Program-made: the position numbers and the translations under genes
The notes under the pieces: model-generated
What the model was told of the DNA's origin: nothing
Seen by the model: only the letters and a program-made list of their open reading frames with translations
Database searches by the model: none
Shown: in pieces, positions 13,445-25,545 of the stretch
Position numbering within the stretch: position 1 is the stretch's first letter
How the letters are laid out: every line of letters starts with the position of its first letter
Assembly (NCBI RefSeq): GCF_020382885.2
Contig: NC_058506.1
Span: forward strand, 6,386,001 to 6,450,000
DNA from: Scatophagus argus
Taxonomy: Eukaryota > Chordata > Actinopteri > Scatophagidae
Direction of reading: 5' to 3'
DNA length: 64,000 bases

Positions 13445-13474
13445 TGTGTGCGTGTGTGTGTGTGTGTGTGTGTG
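13445..13474. repeat. (TG)n microsatellite
   Basis: An almost pure TG tract. Together with the tract at 13707-13733 it produces open frames rich in Val-Cys repeats across 13421-13837, which are artefacts. Confidence 0.9.
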
Positions 13475-13547
13475 CACCTCCGCGTGTGCTCATACTTGCC
13501 AATTGTGTATGCCAATCGTGACGTTTCAGGCCCATCAGTTGTAGCCA

Positions 13548-13561
13548 GTTTCCATGGTAAC
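13548..13561. promoter_or_regulatory. RFX X-box-like palindrome
   Basis: GTTTCCATGGTAAC matches the imperfect palindromic X-box recognised by RFX transcription factors (consensus GTTNCCATGGNAAC). It is one of four such sites in this window and lies 4.4 kb beyond the cnih2 stop. Binding is not shown by sequence alone. Confidence 0.4.
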
Positions 13562-13964
13562 AGCTCTCTGAGAGCGCAAAGAGAGGGGAAAGGAGTTGAG
13601 ACAATTATGGTGGTGGTGGAGGGTGCTGAAAAAGGAAGAGCCCGGGATGATGAGTGTGAACAGTGTGAACCGTGGGATGAGACAGAACAAGAAACAGATG
13701 CAAGCGAGTGTGTGTGTGTGTGTGTGTGTGTGTCTGTATCCTGGGTTAGCCAAGAGTCACGAATAGAACCATTTGAGGTTGTGGCTGTCATGACTACAAA
13801 CATGAAACTGTTTTATGTGCACTGGATGAAATGTTAATGTAAAAATATGCATTGTGCAGAAAGGCAGCGCTGCCAGGCATGTGAACCAAGTTGAATCTTT
13901 GGATCTTTCTGTGTTTTGAGTGAGAGCCTCAGAGTGAGTCAACAGGAATCTCTAATACAATTTA

Positions 13965-13978
13965 GTTTCCATGGTGAC
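13965..13978. promoter_or_regulatory. RFX X-box-like palindrome
   Basis: GTTTCCATGGTGAC differs from the site at 13548 by one base and lies 417 bases from it. It matches the RFX consensus in both half sites except one position. Confidence 0.4.
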
Positions 13979-15145
13979 AGCGGGGACTGATACATCCTTT
14001 TCAAACAGAGGGAAAACGCCAGCTTGAAGCCGTTGTTGCTCTGTTTTCTGTCTGAATCATTATTTAGACAAGTGACAACCTGGCAACCCTTACAGAACCT
14101 ACAAATGAGTCCCTGAGCTGGCTTAGACACATGCCTTATTGAATTTGGAAGAAAAAGAGCATAAATCCGTCAGGAAATGTTGAATGTAGTGACATTTTCG
14201 TCAGTGTTCTCTTGCTGTGGACATGGAACAACTTAGTTTTGTTATGCATCCAATGAGGTATAATTTGATATGTTAGTATTCTGGAGCTTGAAGGGCATTA
14301 ATGAAAGGTTATCATTCTGTCTTTGCTGTCTATCCAGTAGAAGTTCTTTCCACATCAGTAAAGCATTTTTTGGAAATTCAGTTATTTCAGTGCTTTTTAA
14401 GAGGCTGTGTGAATGCCTCTGAAACCACTTGTAAATGCAGCTGTTTTTTCGACAGCTCTCCATGTGGCGGTTCATCTTCTGTCCTCCGTCTAATGCACCA
14501 CTCAGTATCCTCGTTATAAATCCTCCTCATCATGCTCAGAGTTATATTTTTCTTCTCTCTGGTGTTGGCAGAGCATCGTGTCTGTATAACTCCTCACAGA
14601 TGGGCAAAATACTGACCCTCAGCAGACAGGAAATAAGACACTTGAAGATGATCTATTTGGCATTACTGTTTTATTAGAATATGGCATGAGAATCGCTGTT
14701 CAGTAACTGTACATCAGAGTGTAACCTAATAAATATAAATTAATCCACCAAATTTACTGTAGCGTACATTGATGATAAATGTATAAAAGACAGATACAAA
14801 TAGATATACTTAAATACAGTTTTCTAAAATGCTTTGTTTAGAGCAACTACATAATGACATTCAACCAATCTGTATTTTTCCTCTTTTCCTCGTGGTCCTG
14901 TGCTTTAAGAGTGATTGTCCAGACTCAACGCACTCACATTGTTGGAGTTTTGAGGTCTCAGTAGCTTGTGATTGTTTGATGGGAACGTGTACTGTCTGCT
15001 GTGTGTCAGCAGGAACACTGACAGACTATTAAAGTTATTTCAGTTAAGGTTACAATTTGGCTGAAATTCAAATCAAAGCAGTTTGAGCTCTGAAGCTTTC
15101 ATTAGCATCAGAGTGACGAGAAAAGGACTGTGATTGACACAAGAG

Positions 15146-15192
<47 letters not shown>
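15146..15192. repeat. (GT)n(GA)n compound microsatellite
   Basis: A GT tract passes directly into a GA tract. There is no coding content. The complementary strand gives spurious Ser-Leu and His-Thr frames. Confidence 0.9.
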
Positions 15193-15675
15193 ATAGATTC
15201 TGTCACATATGGATATGGTTTGATTTATTATTACAAAATGGCTACTGTAGCAGTGGTGAGGACAGTGTGTTTTTAAACTTGAAGCTATCATGTGAAATTT
15301 TAAACGAATAAGAGGAACGATGCTTCCTGAAATGTAAAGCCTACCTAACGCACTGTATAAACCCTGGCAGGACAGGTGACTTTGAACATTATTTTGAAAA
15401 TAATGTATGTATGACATCCTCATCCAAAACTGTTTTGTATTGAGAATGAAATTCACATTCAAAGAATAACACAGGTGATATTCTACATTTTTCTTACTGT
15501 CAGCAAATCTTATGAAAAGACCAAAGTCAGCCATACCTGTGAAGCAAAAGTGCCATCATTCCTCTGTGCCACAGAGCTATTAAAAACTATTAGAATCAAT
15601 AAGTCACACTGTTATGCTGGGTGACGTTCTTTCATCATGATCAACACTGGCATTGTAGCTTATTATGAATCGATG

Positions 15676-15676
<1 letters not shown>

Positions 15677-15740
<64 letters not shown>
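15677..15740. repeat. (CA)n microsatellite, about 31 units
   Basis: The longest pure dinucleotide array in the window, uninterrupted. It is likely to be polymorphic. Confidence 0.95.
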
Positions 15741-17974
15741 ATCCTGCTGCTGTAAGTACTAACTACTATGTCAAATGTGTATTAATCCATTGCCTGAAAA
15801 CAGACCCAGAGAAATGGACCATCCACTCCTGTTCATGGGGCATTTGATAAATACTACAGTGCCCTGCTGTCCTCGGAAACTGTGAAATATTTTTTGAAAA
15901 TCATTAACTGTTTTAAAGATTTATGCCTTCAGTAGAAACAAAGGGACTGGTTATAGTCTGTGACAGTAACTAAGTTACAGAACTACACCAGCCGTATTCT
16001 ATGGTATTGCTAATTAGTTAATATTGGCAAAAGTTATATGCTTACAATTAAAATGTAGTTATACCTTGCATGAATATAGCAGCATACACAAAATGCACAT
16101 TATATGTGTAGTAATACCATAATATTTACTTTTCTGTGTTCTGTATTTAAGTTTGCAGAGGTTATTTTGCCTGTTTAAGAAAATCGTGACTGATGATCAG
16201 TAGCTCACATGGATCAGTGGTGCAACTACATGTTGACATATGAATTTTAGTTGTATTTCTTTTAACACAGTTAGTATCTACTTCAATAGCCTGTAGTATT
16301 CAAGACAGTTTTTCCTGAGTCCCACAGTTTATATACCAGACGTCATTGCCACCAATTACTACGTGAGGAGCTGGCGTAAGACAAACATCACAGTTTGATC
16401 TCAGGCTCGAGAGTTTCTGTTTTTCTACTCTTGTTCAAATCTTACATTTCAACCACCGCTCATCAACAAATAGATCAAACCAATGAACACATAACAGCAA
16501 AGGCAGCACCAGCCAAGGAAAGACTTTGCTGTTTACAAATCTTAACGGCTTACGTCTGTCCCTTCTGAAAGTCTGTGATTGCAGACGTATTGAGATGACT
16601 TCACTGTCTTTACACTTCTGAAATAACTGAAACATTGTCATAGAGTCATTATTGTCTCATCTGTCACTCGTGTCCCACTCACAGTTATTACATACACTGA
16701 ATAACACTGCATTAGTATGTCTCATGAATCATATCACATTGCTAGTTGGCTGTTTTTAATTGCTTTTTGTACATGGCATGTCTATATTCTATCTCCAGTC
16801 AAAGAAAAATTGCTGTGCTAAAATGACTATAGTATAGATGCAGATGAGTAAGAAGTAAACTTCACTGGAAATAGGAATAAGGCGCTCCCTGCACACTAAA
16901 AAATACAACAGAACTACGTTTTTTTTTCGTTTTTTTTCTAGAAAAAAAAAACATTGTGCCAAAATCAAATGTGTGTCAAAGAAAGTGAAGACATAGCCTT
17001 GCAATGCCTTAGCAGATGTAGATGAAAATACTGCAAACCCAGTCGTCTTTCCTTTCACCTTTCTTAACTGATGTCTTAATTTGGCACAATGTTTTTTAGA
17101 TATAAACTTTTGGCATTATACGTAGGTCTGAGCATGATGCTCTTTGGAAAGCATGAATTTAGCATGTAGCATAAAATACCTCCTTACAGCTATGGACATA
17201 CTTATTTTGAATGTACATTATGAGCGCTGACCCTTGAAATCAAACCTTTGATTAATTCCTTGTTGTTTTTGTTAAATTTGACTTTTGGCAGAGGCTGGCG
17301 TCAAGGAGATGTTGTGTTGGTCTATCCTTTATCAACACTGTGATTAAAAGTGTGTGTGCACACAATCTATTATTTCCCTGCCAGGTCTTCTGTGTCCTTT
17401 ACACTGTTTTAAAGTTCTTCTGTACAAACTAAGCTGTTTCTTGGAGTTTTATGAACCTGTAACACAATCAAAGCAGTCATCAGTTGTCAGCCATCTTGAA
17501 TATATATGATGATACCAAAACAATCTTTTTTTTTTTTTTTTTAGCACATTTTCAAAGTTAAATAATACAGATGTATTATTCTGTTTTCCAGCCCCGAAGC
17601 GTTTGGAGATTCACAGTGAGTTGAGCGACTGGATCAGTAAGAGCAGCATGGGAATAATTCCAGCCCTTCAGAAACATATTGTTATTTTGTATGATGGGTC
17701 AAAGGCAACACAAACACCTACTGCACTTTTCTCTGTCATCTCAATCCTTCAAAAACGTGTCCAGCCTTCCGACAGCAGTACCTGGGATAAAGCGATATAA
17801 TCGATATAATCGAGCGGAGGCAACACTTACATTCACATTATCATTCAGATTGGTCTTCTTGTTTTGTCCAAGTTTAGACTGTTGAAAACCCAAGCCAGTG
17901 ATGGGAGGGATACACTTGTTCCTCTGTGTCTTTCTTATATTGTCTTCGTTTTATTCCTCCCAATCTCCTGTCTG

Positions 17975-20900
17975 TTAGAAGCTCACCAAGGCGTAGACCA
18001 TACTTCAGCAGGAAATAGACAAGACATGAAAAACAATCACAACAAATGAGAAGGCCATCACTGAAACCTGACAGAGCAACAATACATTGAAGGATTGTGA
18101 ATTTAAACCTACCTGTAGAGATAATAGAAGAAAGAGAGCAGATAAAAGCCCAGCTTGCACCAGGACTCCTTCTGACAATAATTAAGAATGTCAGCGTTCA
18201 TCACACTGACAGGATCGTACATGACCTCTGACCCGTCAGCCGGCCGATGGAAAAACCTGAAAAAGCAGAGAGGTTTGGCTCACGCTCACAAAGGACCAAC
18301 AGAGGCTTATCAGACATCTGTTATGGGACCGTACCTCCACAGATGGTAGAAGAGCAGCGGGATATTTAGGCCAAGCGTGACCCACTCTCCGGCACACATG
18401 AACATCAGGCAGAAGAGTCCGTGGATGGAGTACTCCGGTACCACCAACTAGCCAGAGTAGTCACAAGGAGTCAGGTTACAGGTCTGCATGTTTTGTTTTG
18501 TTTTTTAGAAACCAAAATGATTCACCAATCACACTGCAGCAAGTCTCACTGCAACTCCATGCATGTTGTGCTACAATCTATGAAACCAAAGTGACACAGT
18601 GAGGCAGACACTTCACGCAGAAGGTGTTAATGTTACTCGTGGCTCACTGCTACTTGCTGTGCAAATATAGTTTCATACACATGTAGACTGCTTTTTAGAT
18701 GTTAGTAGAAGTAGATGTACTTTGATACAGATACTTCAGGTTGCTAGCTTGCTAGTTGAATCAGTGAGCTGTGAAAATAACACCAATATATTATCACATT
18801 TTAAGTTGATATGACAGACTTGTTTGCACATCCCAAATTACAAACTATCAAATTACAAGTTTGGGCTGGTGTGAACATGATGTGAGACCTACTCTTTTGA
18901 CAGGGCTAAACTGATCACCAGATTGTTTTTGTTGCATCACACTCTGCATTTTTGAGTGATAACGACAAAGATGAAATTCGCATCGCTCTGTCGCCATAGT
19001 GCATATTGTCTCCCTCTACCACAGTTAAAGATTTTTGAAACTATATTTGCATGATGTTTGAGATATCTTTTTCATATATTAAGTGATGGTGTGGGTATGC
19101 ATTAATGGTGCTTAAGTTCCTTGCAGTGCACCACTGCAAAAAATAAATAGCAGCAGTTAGTCAGTTAGTAGCAAACTTCTAAATATCTGAATCTGAATAA
19201 ACCATTTTCTTTTACACTAACAGACTTTACTCCCATGACAGCAAAGTTTTGGCCAACCAATTGTCCACTGAATCTTAAAATCCTCACAGATAACAGCCAC
19301 CCTTGTAAGAAAACGCTGTAAAAACATGAACCCTAAATTAATGTGCGATCTTCCCTGATGAATTACAGCCATTTCTGTATGATGTGTACTTGGTGATATA
19401 ACAACTTGAGCTTATTTAAAGTCATCTGTTTTAATGCAAGTGATCATTTTCTAAAGCACACATATTCAAAATGGCCTCCACAGTGCATAACATTTCAAGG
19501 AGACTGAGCTTCTCCTTGAAAGCCTTGTAGGGATTATAAAATGTATTGCAACACATATAAAACCTTCTTCAGTATTCTCCATTTCTATGTGTCTGCAGAG
19601 CAGTGATGGTGGGTTGTTAGGAGAGGCTACATATGAAATGAATCAGTGTGTGTCATGATCCTCACAACAGTTAGAAAGACAAATGGTCATGTCTGTCTGA
19701 AGCCCCCCTGTCTTAGTCATCCCCCAGCAGCAGGTGAAAAACAACTCTTACTCACTCTGCGAAGCAGGTTGCAGATTCTCTCAATGTTGAGAATCCTTTC
19801 CCTCTGTGGAGTGCAAATAAAGAAAGTCTGATTAGCAGTCTACAAATTACTTTTTCACAAAGTCTGTCTATCCATGAAAATAATTCTCAAGGCAGACAAA
19901 TTGTGAATAAAATGCCAATAAAATGCAAAAACTAGGCTTGGTGAGTACTTTCAAATACACAGAGACACAGATTCCCGCTTCCATTATAGTTAATGTATTT
20001 CTGTCATGCAACCAAGCTTGAATGAAACAAGCGGTGGCCTGTTGAAAAAGCCGCAGCCGCAGCCACATCTTAAGCAATAAGGACAGTAACGTTTGGCGCA
20101 GACATTTTGTACTTTGCCTTGTAAACTGAGCTGTTTGGTCTCTTGTGGGTCATTAAACAGGAGTCAATGCACAGTTTTAGTAATGAAAGCCATCCATCTT
20201 CCAGTTTGAGCAGCAGCTAGTGGCCTCGAATGGTGAGGTTTTTTTTTTTTGGGAGGAGGGGGGGTGTTCTGATTACCTATCAATGCAAATGAAAGCAACA
20301 GAGCAGGTCAATAAAAGTTTCAGTATTTTGGGAACATAAGTAGCAACAAAAGTAGCTGCCATATATTTGTGTGTGTAAACCTTACTGGGGTTTATTTCCT
20401 CTGTATTTGATGAAGCCTTAACAGGAAAGACTTTCACGCTCATTTTGTGATGTACTGAGGCATCTGTCTTAGTTACAGGATGATGGCTCCCGTTATTGAG
20501 GCACCGGTATGTCGGCTCCTTTTAGCCACAGGCTGCACCTTTTATAAATCTGTGGACATAAATTCAAACTCCCTTGGTGACCTCAAAGTGGATTTTGCCC
20601 TGAATCTACAGCATCCTGGATCTCCATCCTCACTGTTTATTCACAGTTGTCGGTTTGGGTCTACAGCATTTTTTTCTCTCTCTCTCTCTTACTGCTCGCT
20701 TTGTGCATCGCACCCGTCTACGACAATGAGCTTTTAAATGTAAAGAGCGCGGTGCTGGACCTTCTAGCTAAGTTACTATTCACTGCATGGTCTGTAATTG
20801 CGCTTGTAAATTGTTGTCCTGCAGTAACTCTGCTTGAATTTTACAGACTGGAGCCTCCCTGAAGTGTCCTAATTAATGTCAGGTCATTCACTTGACTCTA

Positions 20901-23900
20901 AATATTTAATTATCCCAACTAAGGAAACACAACTGAGAACATTAATCAAAGACAGTGGAGACATTTTACAATATACAGAGTGTATGTAGTTCAGTTAGTA
21001 ATCTATTTATTGCATTTTGTCACCCAGCCAGTCACAGTGACAGCACAGTGTAACCATGTACACATAAACCTGATTTGGAGACACGTGTTCAGACTCTTCT
21101 GTTATGTCCTTTTGTAATTTCTCTGTCACTGACAAATGTTTACTGCTCGTCTCTTTTTTGTAGGCAACAGCAGTGAATGAGCACGAAATAATTGCTGTTT
21201 CTTTTCCAAGGCTGTTGCCGTGTTGTACATCTTCTTCTGTTTGTGCAGTTCATTGATTTCGGGAGAGAATGACAGCATCGCATCCCGGATGATCATGTTC
21301 TTTCTGAACCCATCTGACATGTTGACATCAGTTAAGATGACACATTTAAGTTTGTGTTATCGATTAAAAAAAACAAAACAAAACAAAACACTTGTACAAT
21401 ATAATGCAATCCAGTACAGTGGCCTTAATCCTGCTGCCAGGAAGCTTGTTGTGTTCAATACTTTTTGATATCCGTCAGAGAAACCAGCCCTCCATCTTTG
21501 TATGAGGGAGGACAATGATCCACTTTGAAATGAACATTCACAGCAGCATTTCTTGCAGAGCTACTGTATTGGGTTGAATTAGATTTTACAGGTGTTGCAA
21601 TTATTGTGTCCACCCCCTGTAGCTGGAGTGCCTCCACACGCCCACAGTCGGCTTTCACAGTTTCCTCTCCCACTCCTCATCACTTTGCAGTTCAGATGCA
21701 GGTTCACATGATTGCTAGAACATTAGCTAACTTGTGAAAAAGACATTCACAGCTGCTGTTAACTTGTTAAGCGAATAATGGAATTTATTCACTACTGACT
21801 CATGATAATGTTATTTTATGTTTTGCAAAAGATTGAGAAAGAAGTATGCACGCTTTACATAAGCATCACTGCAAGAGTGAAAGACAAAATGTTATGAAAT
21901 AATCACTGCAGGTCTTTCTGTACAAAAGTATGTTTGCACTTTAGAACATGGGCTGTATTTTCAAGTGTGACTCAAGTGAATAAGTTAGTTCCTGTTAGAG
22001 TGAGGTGAGACCTTGTATCTGCGCTTTTATAGAGGTGACAGCACAGTATCTCATTGTGTAAACAGCAGCTTCATTTGCATCAATTTCCTTAACTGATTAA
22101 GCCAACGAGCCGACGTCTTTGTGGAAGGCTGATTGCTTCAATCTGCATACAGATGAGTGTTCAAGGCAAATGTTGTCTGGATGCTGCTGTTGCAATCACC
22201 TGGAGGCTTGGATTAGTAGGAACTGTTTTCAAAGTAGTACAAATATTTGATGTTGATAGATTAATGAAGAGGCTAATTGTAACTGAATAAAACATTTGAA
22301 AGATTCCAAAATCACAAAACCTTCATTTACATAAAATGATGCTTGCTTTTTCATATGATTGCAGGAATTAAATGGCACCGTGCTGTGGATTTTGTATGAA
22401 AGCCCATTATTTACAAGCTGTTTATGAGGAGCTGATGAACTCTGTTTAGAAAATTTGTAATACTGACTAATAAATTTAGGGTCATATGCAACATTTTTAG
22501 AGAGAAACCATCAATTTGTTCTCAGTCATCACGTGTAGATCATTGAGGCATCTTCTAAGAACTAGAAAGGAGGGATTTCTGTGTGCACACGAGGGTTTGA
22601 TCATTCTTGAAAGCAGCGAAACAGCAGGGTTCTTACCGCTCTGGTGGGATTGCTCTGATCAATGGGGTTTTTGAAGTCTGTGCGAAGCTCATCAAATGCA
22701 ATGATCTGAAGAATAACAGACATGTGAGTTTGTTTTCATTTAGAATACCAATGAATGCACATCCTGTAATTGTAATGTAGATATATCAAATAAAGACAGA
22801 GTTGGTGTCTTTTCAACATAACACTCATTACATCTTGGAACAGTTTACTGCACACTCACTACATCTACAGCTGCAGCCATAGCTCACGTTACTCAAGCAC
22901 ACATGGTGATTAAATGGCAGATGAGCATGTGCATAATTACTTACGGCTCTTTCTCTTTATTCTGTATATCATATTTATGCAATGTGTCATAAAGTGGCTC
23001 CTTATCTAAAATCTGATTTAAATTCCCATGTTGTCACACAGCGTTTGTTCATTAGAAAATACAGAATATTAAAGCAGACTTGCCAACTGAACTAATTTTT
23101 AATGACAATTGTCATTCCAAGAGCTCATTCGGATAGACAAATATCTCCTGTGGTGTGTTTCGACGAGATATCTCTCTTTTTTAATTTTCACAAATCATGT
23201 TTTTTTATGTGCACTCAAGGAAATGTCAAGTCAAAATGGTTTGCAAACGAACTCTTCATTTGTTTATTCATGATTTCTTTTTTAGCAAAATATCAAAATA
23301 TATAAAAACTGAGGACACTGTAGAGAAAACAGTGCCACTGTCTCTGTGCTCATAGCTCTCTAACTGCTCCTTATACAAGTGATCATTTTTCTCACCAAAT
23401 TTCTCCCTGATTAATAGCACTATAAAATAACGAATAAATCTCAGAGAAAAGGCCACCTGCTGTGCTTATCGTCACTTCGGCTTTCAAACGGGGAACCTTC
23501 AGTTTGACGGCTCATTAAAAAGCTATAAAAAATACATCATTTGCAGATAAGTGAGCATCTGACTTATGTCCACAATAATAAGAAAACAGAACACTTGAAT
23601 CTGACTGATATAGAGTCACCCCTGCTGATCATTTCCCCATAGGAATCGATGCGGATCTCGTTTCGTCTTTTTACAGACGTTGTAAACAGATTCAGTTTCC
23701 ATGGCGACATGGCGAGCCCCTCAGCGGGCTCCATGGTTACTATAGCGGTGATCAAACGTTCTGATTGGTTGAGAGCCACATAGAACTGGGGTGCTGCACC
23801 CGTGGGTGGAGACAGACTGGGGGAAGGGGTGAACGAAATCAGTTTCGATGAGCGTGTCAATTATATGGATGAGTGCTGAGCCAGACGCGCGCTTCTCCCC

Positions 23901-25545
23901 GTCTCTTTCACACACAGACACGCTGACTGACTCATATGTAGTCTCACCCACTTAGTCAGTTGCTACGTTAGTCATTTCAAGTCTTTATATTCATAATGAT
24001 ATGTTATGTATTTCACATTATCCCAGCCTCCAAGGACCGAATGTTAAAGGTGAGAGATCAAAGCAAAGTGTTTGTCGAGTCGGCACTTGTGCAACCAGCA
24101 AACCGAGCGCACCAGCGATATGTGTGCAAATTCCACTTAAAATGCCGCAGGCAGACAGATTCGCAACAGTCCGGCATGAAATTTATGATCACTGTGTTTT
24201 GCCGCCTCCCTGGACTCATTTCGTGCAGTTTGCTGAAGCCTGAACACCTTGTTTGAGGAGCTGTTTGCTGTTAGCTCTCTGGATCAAAGCTTGTTTTAGT
24301 GTGGAGTTGGGGTTTTGGAGAAAGCGTGAGGGTCACAACAGCTCCATTTAATTCTGTTAGTGATGAACCGCAGGTCAGTTAAAGTCACCGCAGTCATTCA
24401 AATTTAGACTAGCATCCTTTTTTTTACATGTATTCTCATGCATCTCCCACAACTCTGTGGTCAAATTGTAATTACATCTGCGCTGCATGTTTGAAATGAA
24501 ATGGACCAAAGAGTCATTTGGTGACTTTGAAGAGGACATTTAAAATGTCAGTCACACATTAGTACAATTACACTAAGGTTATCTTTGAGATCCAGCTGAC
24601 ATATTTATGCATGTCATGACCTCTCGAGCACATGTGTCAAACTCAAAGCCCGCAGGCCAAATCTGGCAGGCGCATCATTTTATGTGGTCCATGAGAGCTT
24701 GCAAAGAACATAATTTGCACAATATAATTTAATGATGAGTTACAGAAGTATTGTGTCCATAAACTACATGTCCCAGAATTCCAGCATTCTAATTTTGTTA
24801 CCTGCCTGCTGAAGGCATCTGTCCCATTATATGTCAGATGATTCTGGATAGGGTGTCAATATCACAGCCATTTCCTGCAGTGGCGCTCTAGACCAGTGGT
24901 TCTAGCTGGTAACGTTAACAGTAGCTAAATGTCCAACAAATACAAGTGCCAGTGCCAAAAGAATGCAATTTATTCCACACTTTGACACCACACAAATATA
25001 GTAACCTTGGCCATCAAGAAAAGCAACAAAAAGGTGGAGAATTAAAAGGTGGCCAAAGTTACCGTAAGAAATAAATGATGCAGAAGTGAAATCCAGCTTT
25101 ACTGTGGTTGAAGAAATCATATGACTGTCAGGGTATTTTAGAGGGTGCGTTTTTGAAGCAGTGTGTGCTAAATCTATGTGAATAGTTCTAAACCTGAATG
25201 TCTGCTTGCTATCATATAGTCTTACATTACAGACAACCAAAATGCTATTGTGGCCAAGGATCAAAGTGAGTTTGACACCACTGATCTGGAGGACCTGGTC
25301 CTGTGTTCCTGTCAATGTTGTACAACTGTGTGTAGGTGGACGTGCTCGTCTGTCTGCGTGGGACGCAGCGTGGATGTTCACAGGCCCTACATGTGCCCAT
25401 TTCAGTGTCAGTGTGTGTGTGTGTGTGTGTGGTCAGTGGTCCCAGTGTGCACAAAGCTGCTCACCTGCCAAATGACGAAGAAGATGAGGGCAGCGCACAG
25501 CACCAAGGTGAGCATGTAGCAGAAGGCCGCAAAGGTGAACGCCAT
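17975..25545 (-). CDS. cnih2: cornichon family AMPA-receptor auxiliary protein 2, 6 exons, 160 aa
   Basis: Cornichons are four-helix membrane proteins of the ER/Golgi and synapse. CNIH2/3 escort AMPA-type glutamate receptors out of the ER and slow their deactivation. Minus-strand exons in transcript order: 25465-25545, 22637-22705, 19756-19803, 18335-18447, 18113-18256, 17975-18002. The coding total is 483 nt with stop, and phases join. The protein begins [16 protein letters not shown], has [17 protein letters not shown] in the first loop, then [50 protein letters not shown], and ends [13 protein letters not shown]. The length (160) equals human CNIH2. [12 protein letters not shown] and [12 protein letters not shown] favour CNIH2 over CNIH3 (which I recall as CPADSSELAYD and NADTLSYCQKEA). 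Exon 3 gives the 16-residue insert absent from CNIH1/4. The start context GCCATGG is ideal. Introns run from 2.8 kb down to 78 bp. The 3' UTR end and the promoter were not identified. Confidence 0.93.
19756..19803 (-). CDS. cnih2: cnih2 exon 3: 48-bp symmetric exon encoding the CNIH2/3-specific insert
   Basis: On the minus strand, a CCACAG acceptor is followed by exactly 16 codons, [16 protein letters not shown], and a GTGAGT donor. Both borders are phase 0. In mammals this segment of the first loop is present in CNIH2 and CNIH3, absent from CNIH1, and linked to AMPA-receptor interaction. Leaving it out would keep the frame and give a 144-residue protein, the length of CNIH1. It is listed apart from the full gene because of that property. 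Confidence 0.9.
23695..23740. promoter_or_regulatory. X-box-like palindrome with a second half-match, in cnih2 intron 1
   Basis: GTTTCCATGGCGAC at 23695-23708 fits the RFX X-box. GGCTCCATGGTTAC at 23727-23740 is a weaker inverted match. An inverted CCAAT box (GATTGGTT) follows at 23762-23769. The 23.6-24.3 kb stretch has more CpG than the surrounding intron, so it could be an intronic enhancer or alternative promoter. This is inference from motifs only. Confidence 0.4.
24629..25283. mobile_element. non-autonomous hAT-type element with terminal inverted repeats
   Basis: The left end (CACATGTGTCAAACTCA) and the reverse complement of the right end (CAGTGGTGTCAAACTCA) form inverted repeats of about 17 bases. 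They are flanked by 8-bp sequences CTCTCGAG (24621-24628) and ATCTGGAG (25284-25291), which agree at 6 of 8 positions, as expected for an old hAT target-site duplication. The interior has no intact transposase. A second terminus-like CAGTGGTTCT at 24894 suggests nesting. The element lies in cnih2 intron 1, about 180 bases from exon 1. Confidence 0.75.
25412..25431. repeat. short (GT)n tract
   Basis: A GT-rich run just inside cnih2 intron 1, 30-50 bases past the exon 1 donor when read on the minus strand. Confidence 0.7.

Larger units (their letters stand above)
10252..17974. other. convergent intergenic interval, 3' UTRs plus repeats
   Basis: This interval lies between the stop codons of tm7sf2 (+) and cnih2 (-). 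It must contain both 3' UTRs. The tm7sf2 one probably ends near 10.55 kb, and the cnih2 end cannot be fixed by eye. Contents seen are AT-rich repeat copies at 11740-11870 and 13045-13341, four microsatellites, two X-box-like palindromes and poly-T tracts near 16920 and 17528. Every open frame I examined is short, low in complexity or driven by a microsatellite. I see no additional gene. Confidence 0.6.

Noticed and set aside
13421..13837. A long open frame with a 138-residue product
   Set aside because: Both ends are translated (TG)n repeats giving Val-Cys runs. There is no domain, splice context or start-site support.
20480..20862. Open frames with hydrophobic stretches in cnih2 intron 2
   Set aside because: The hydrophobicity comes from a CT-rich run. 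No family similarity, and the strand is opposite to cnih2.
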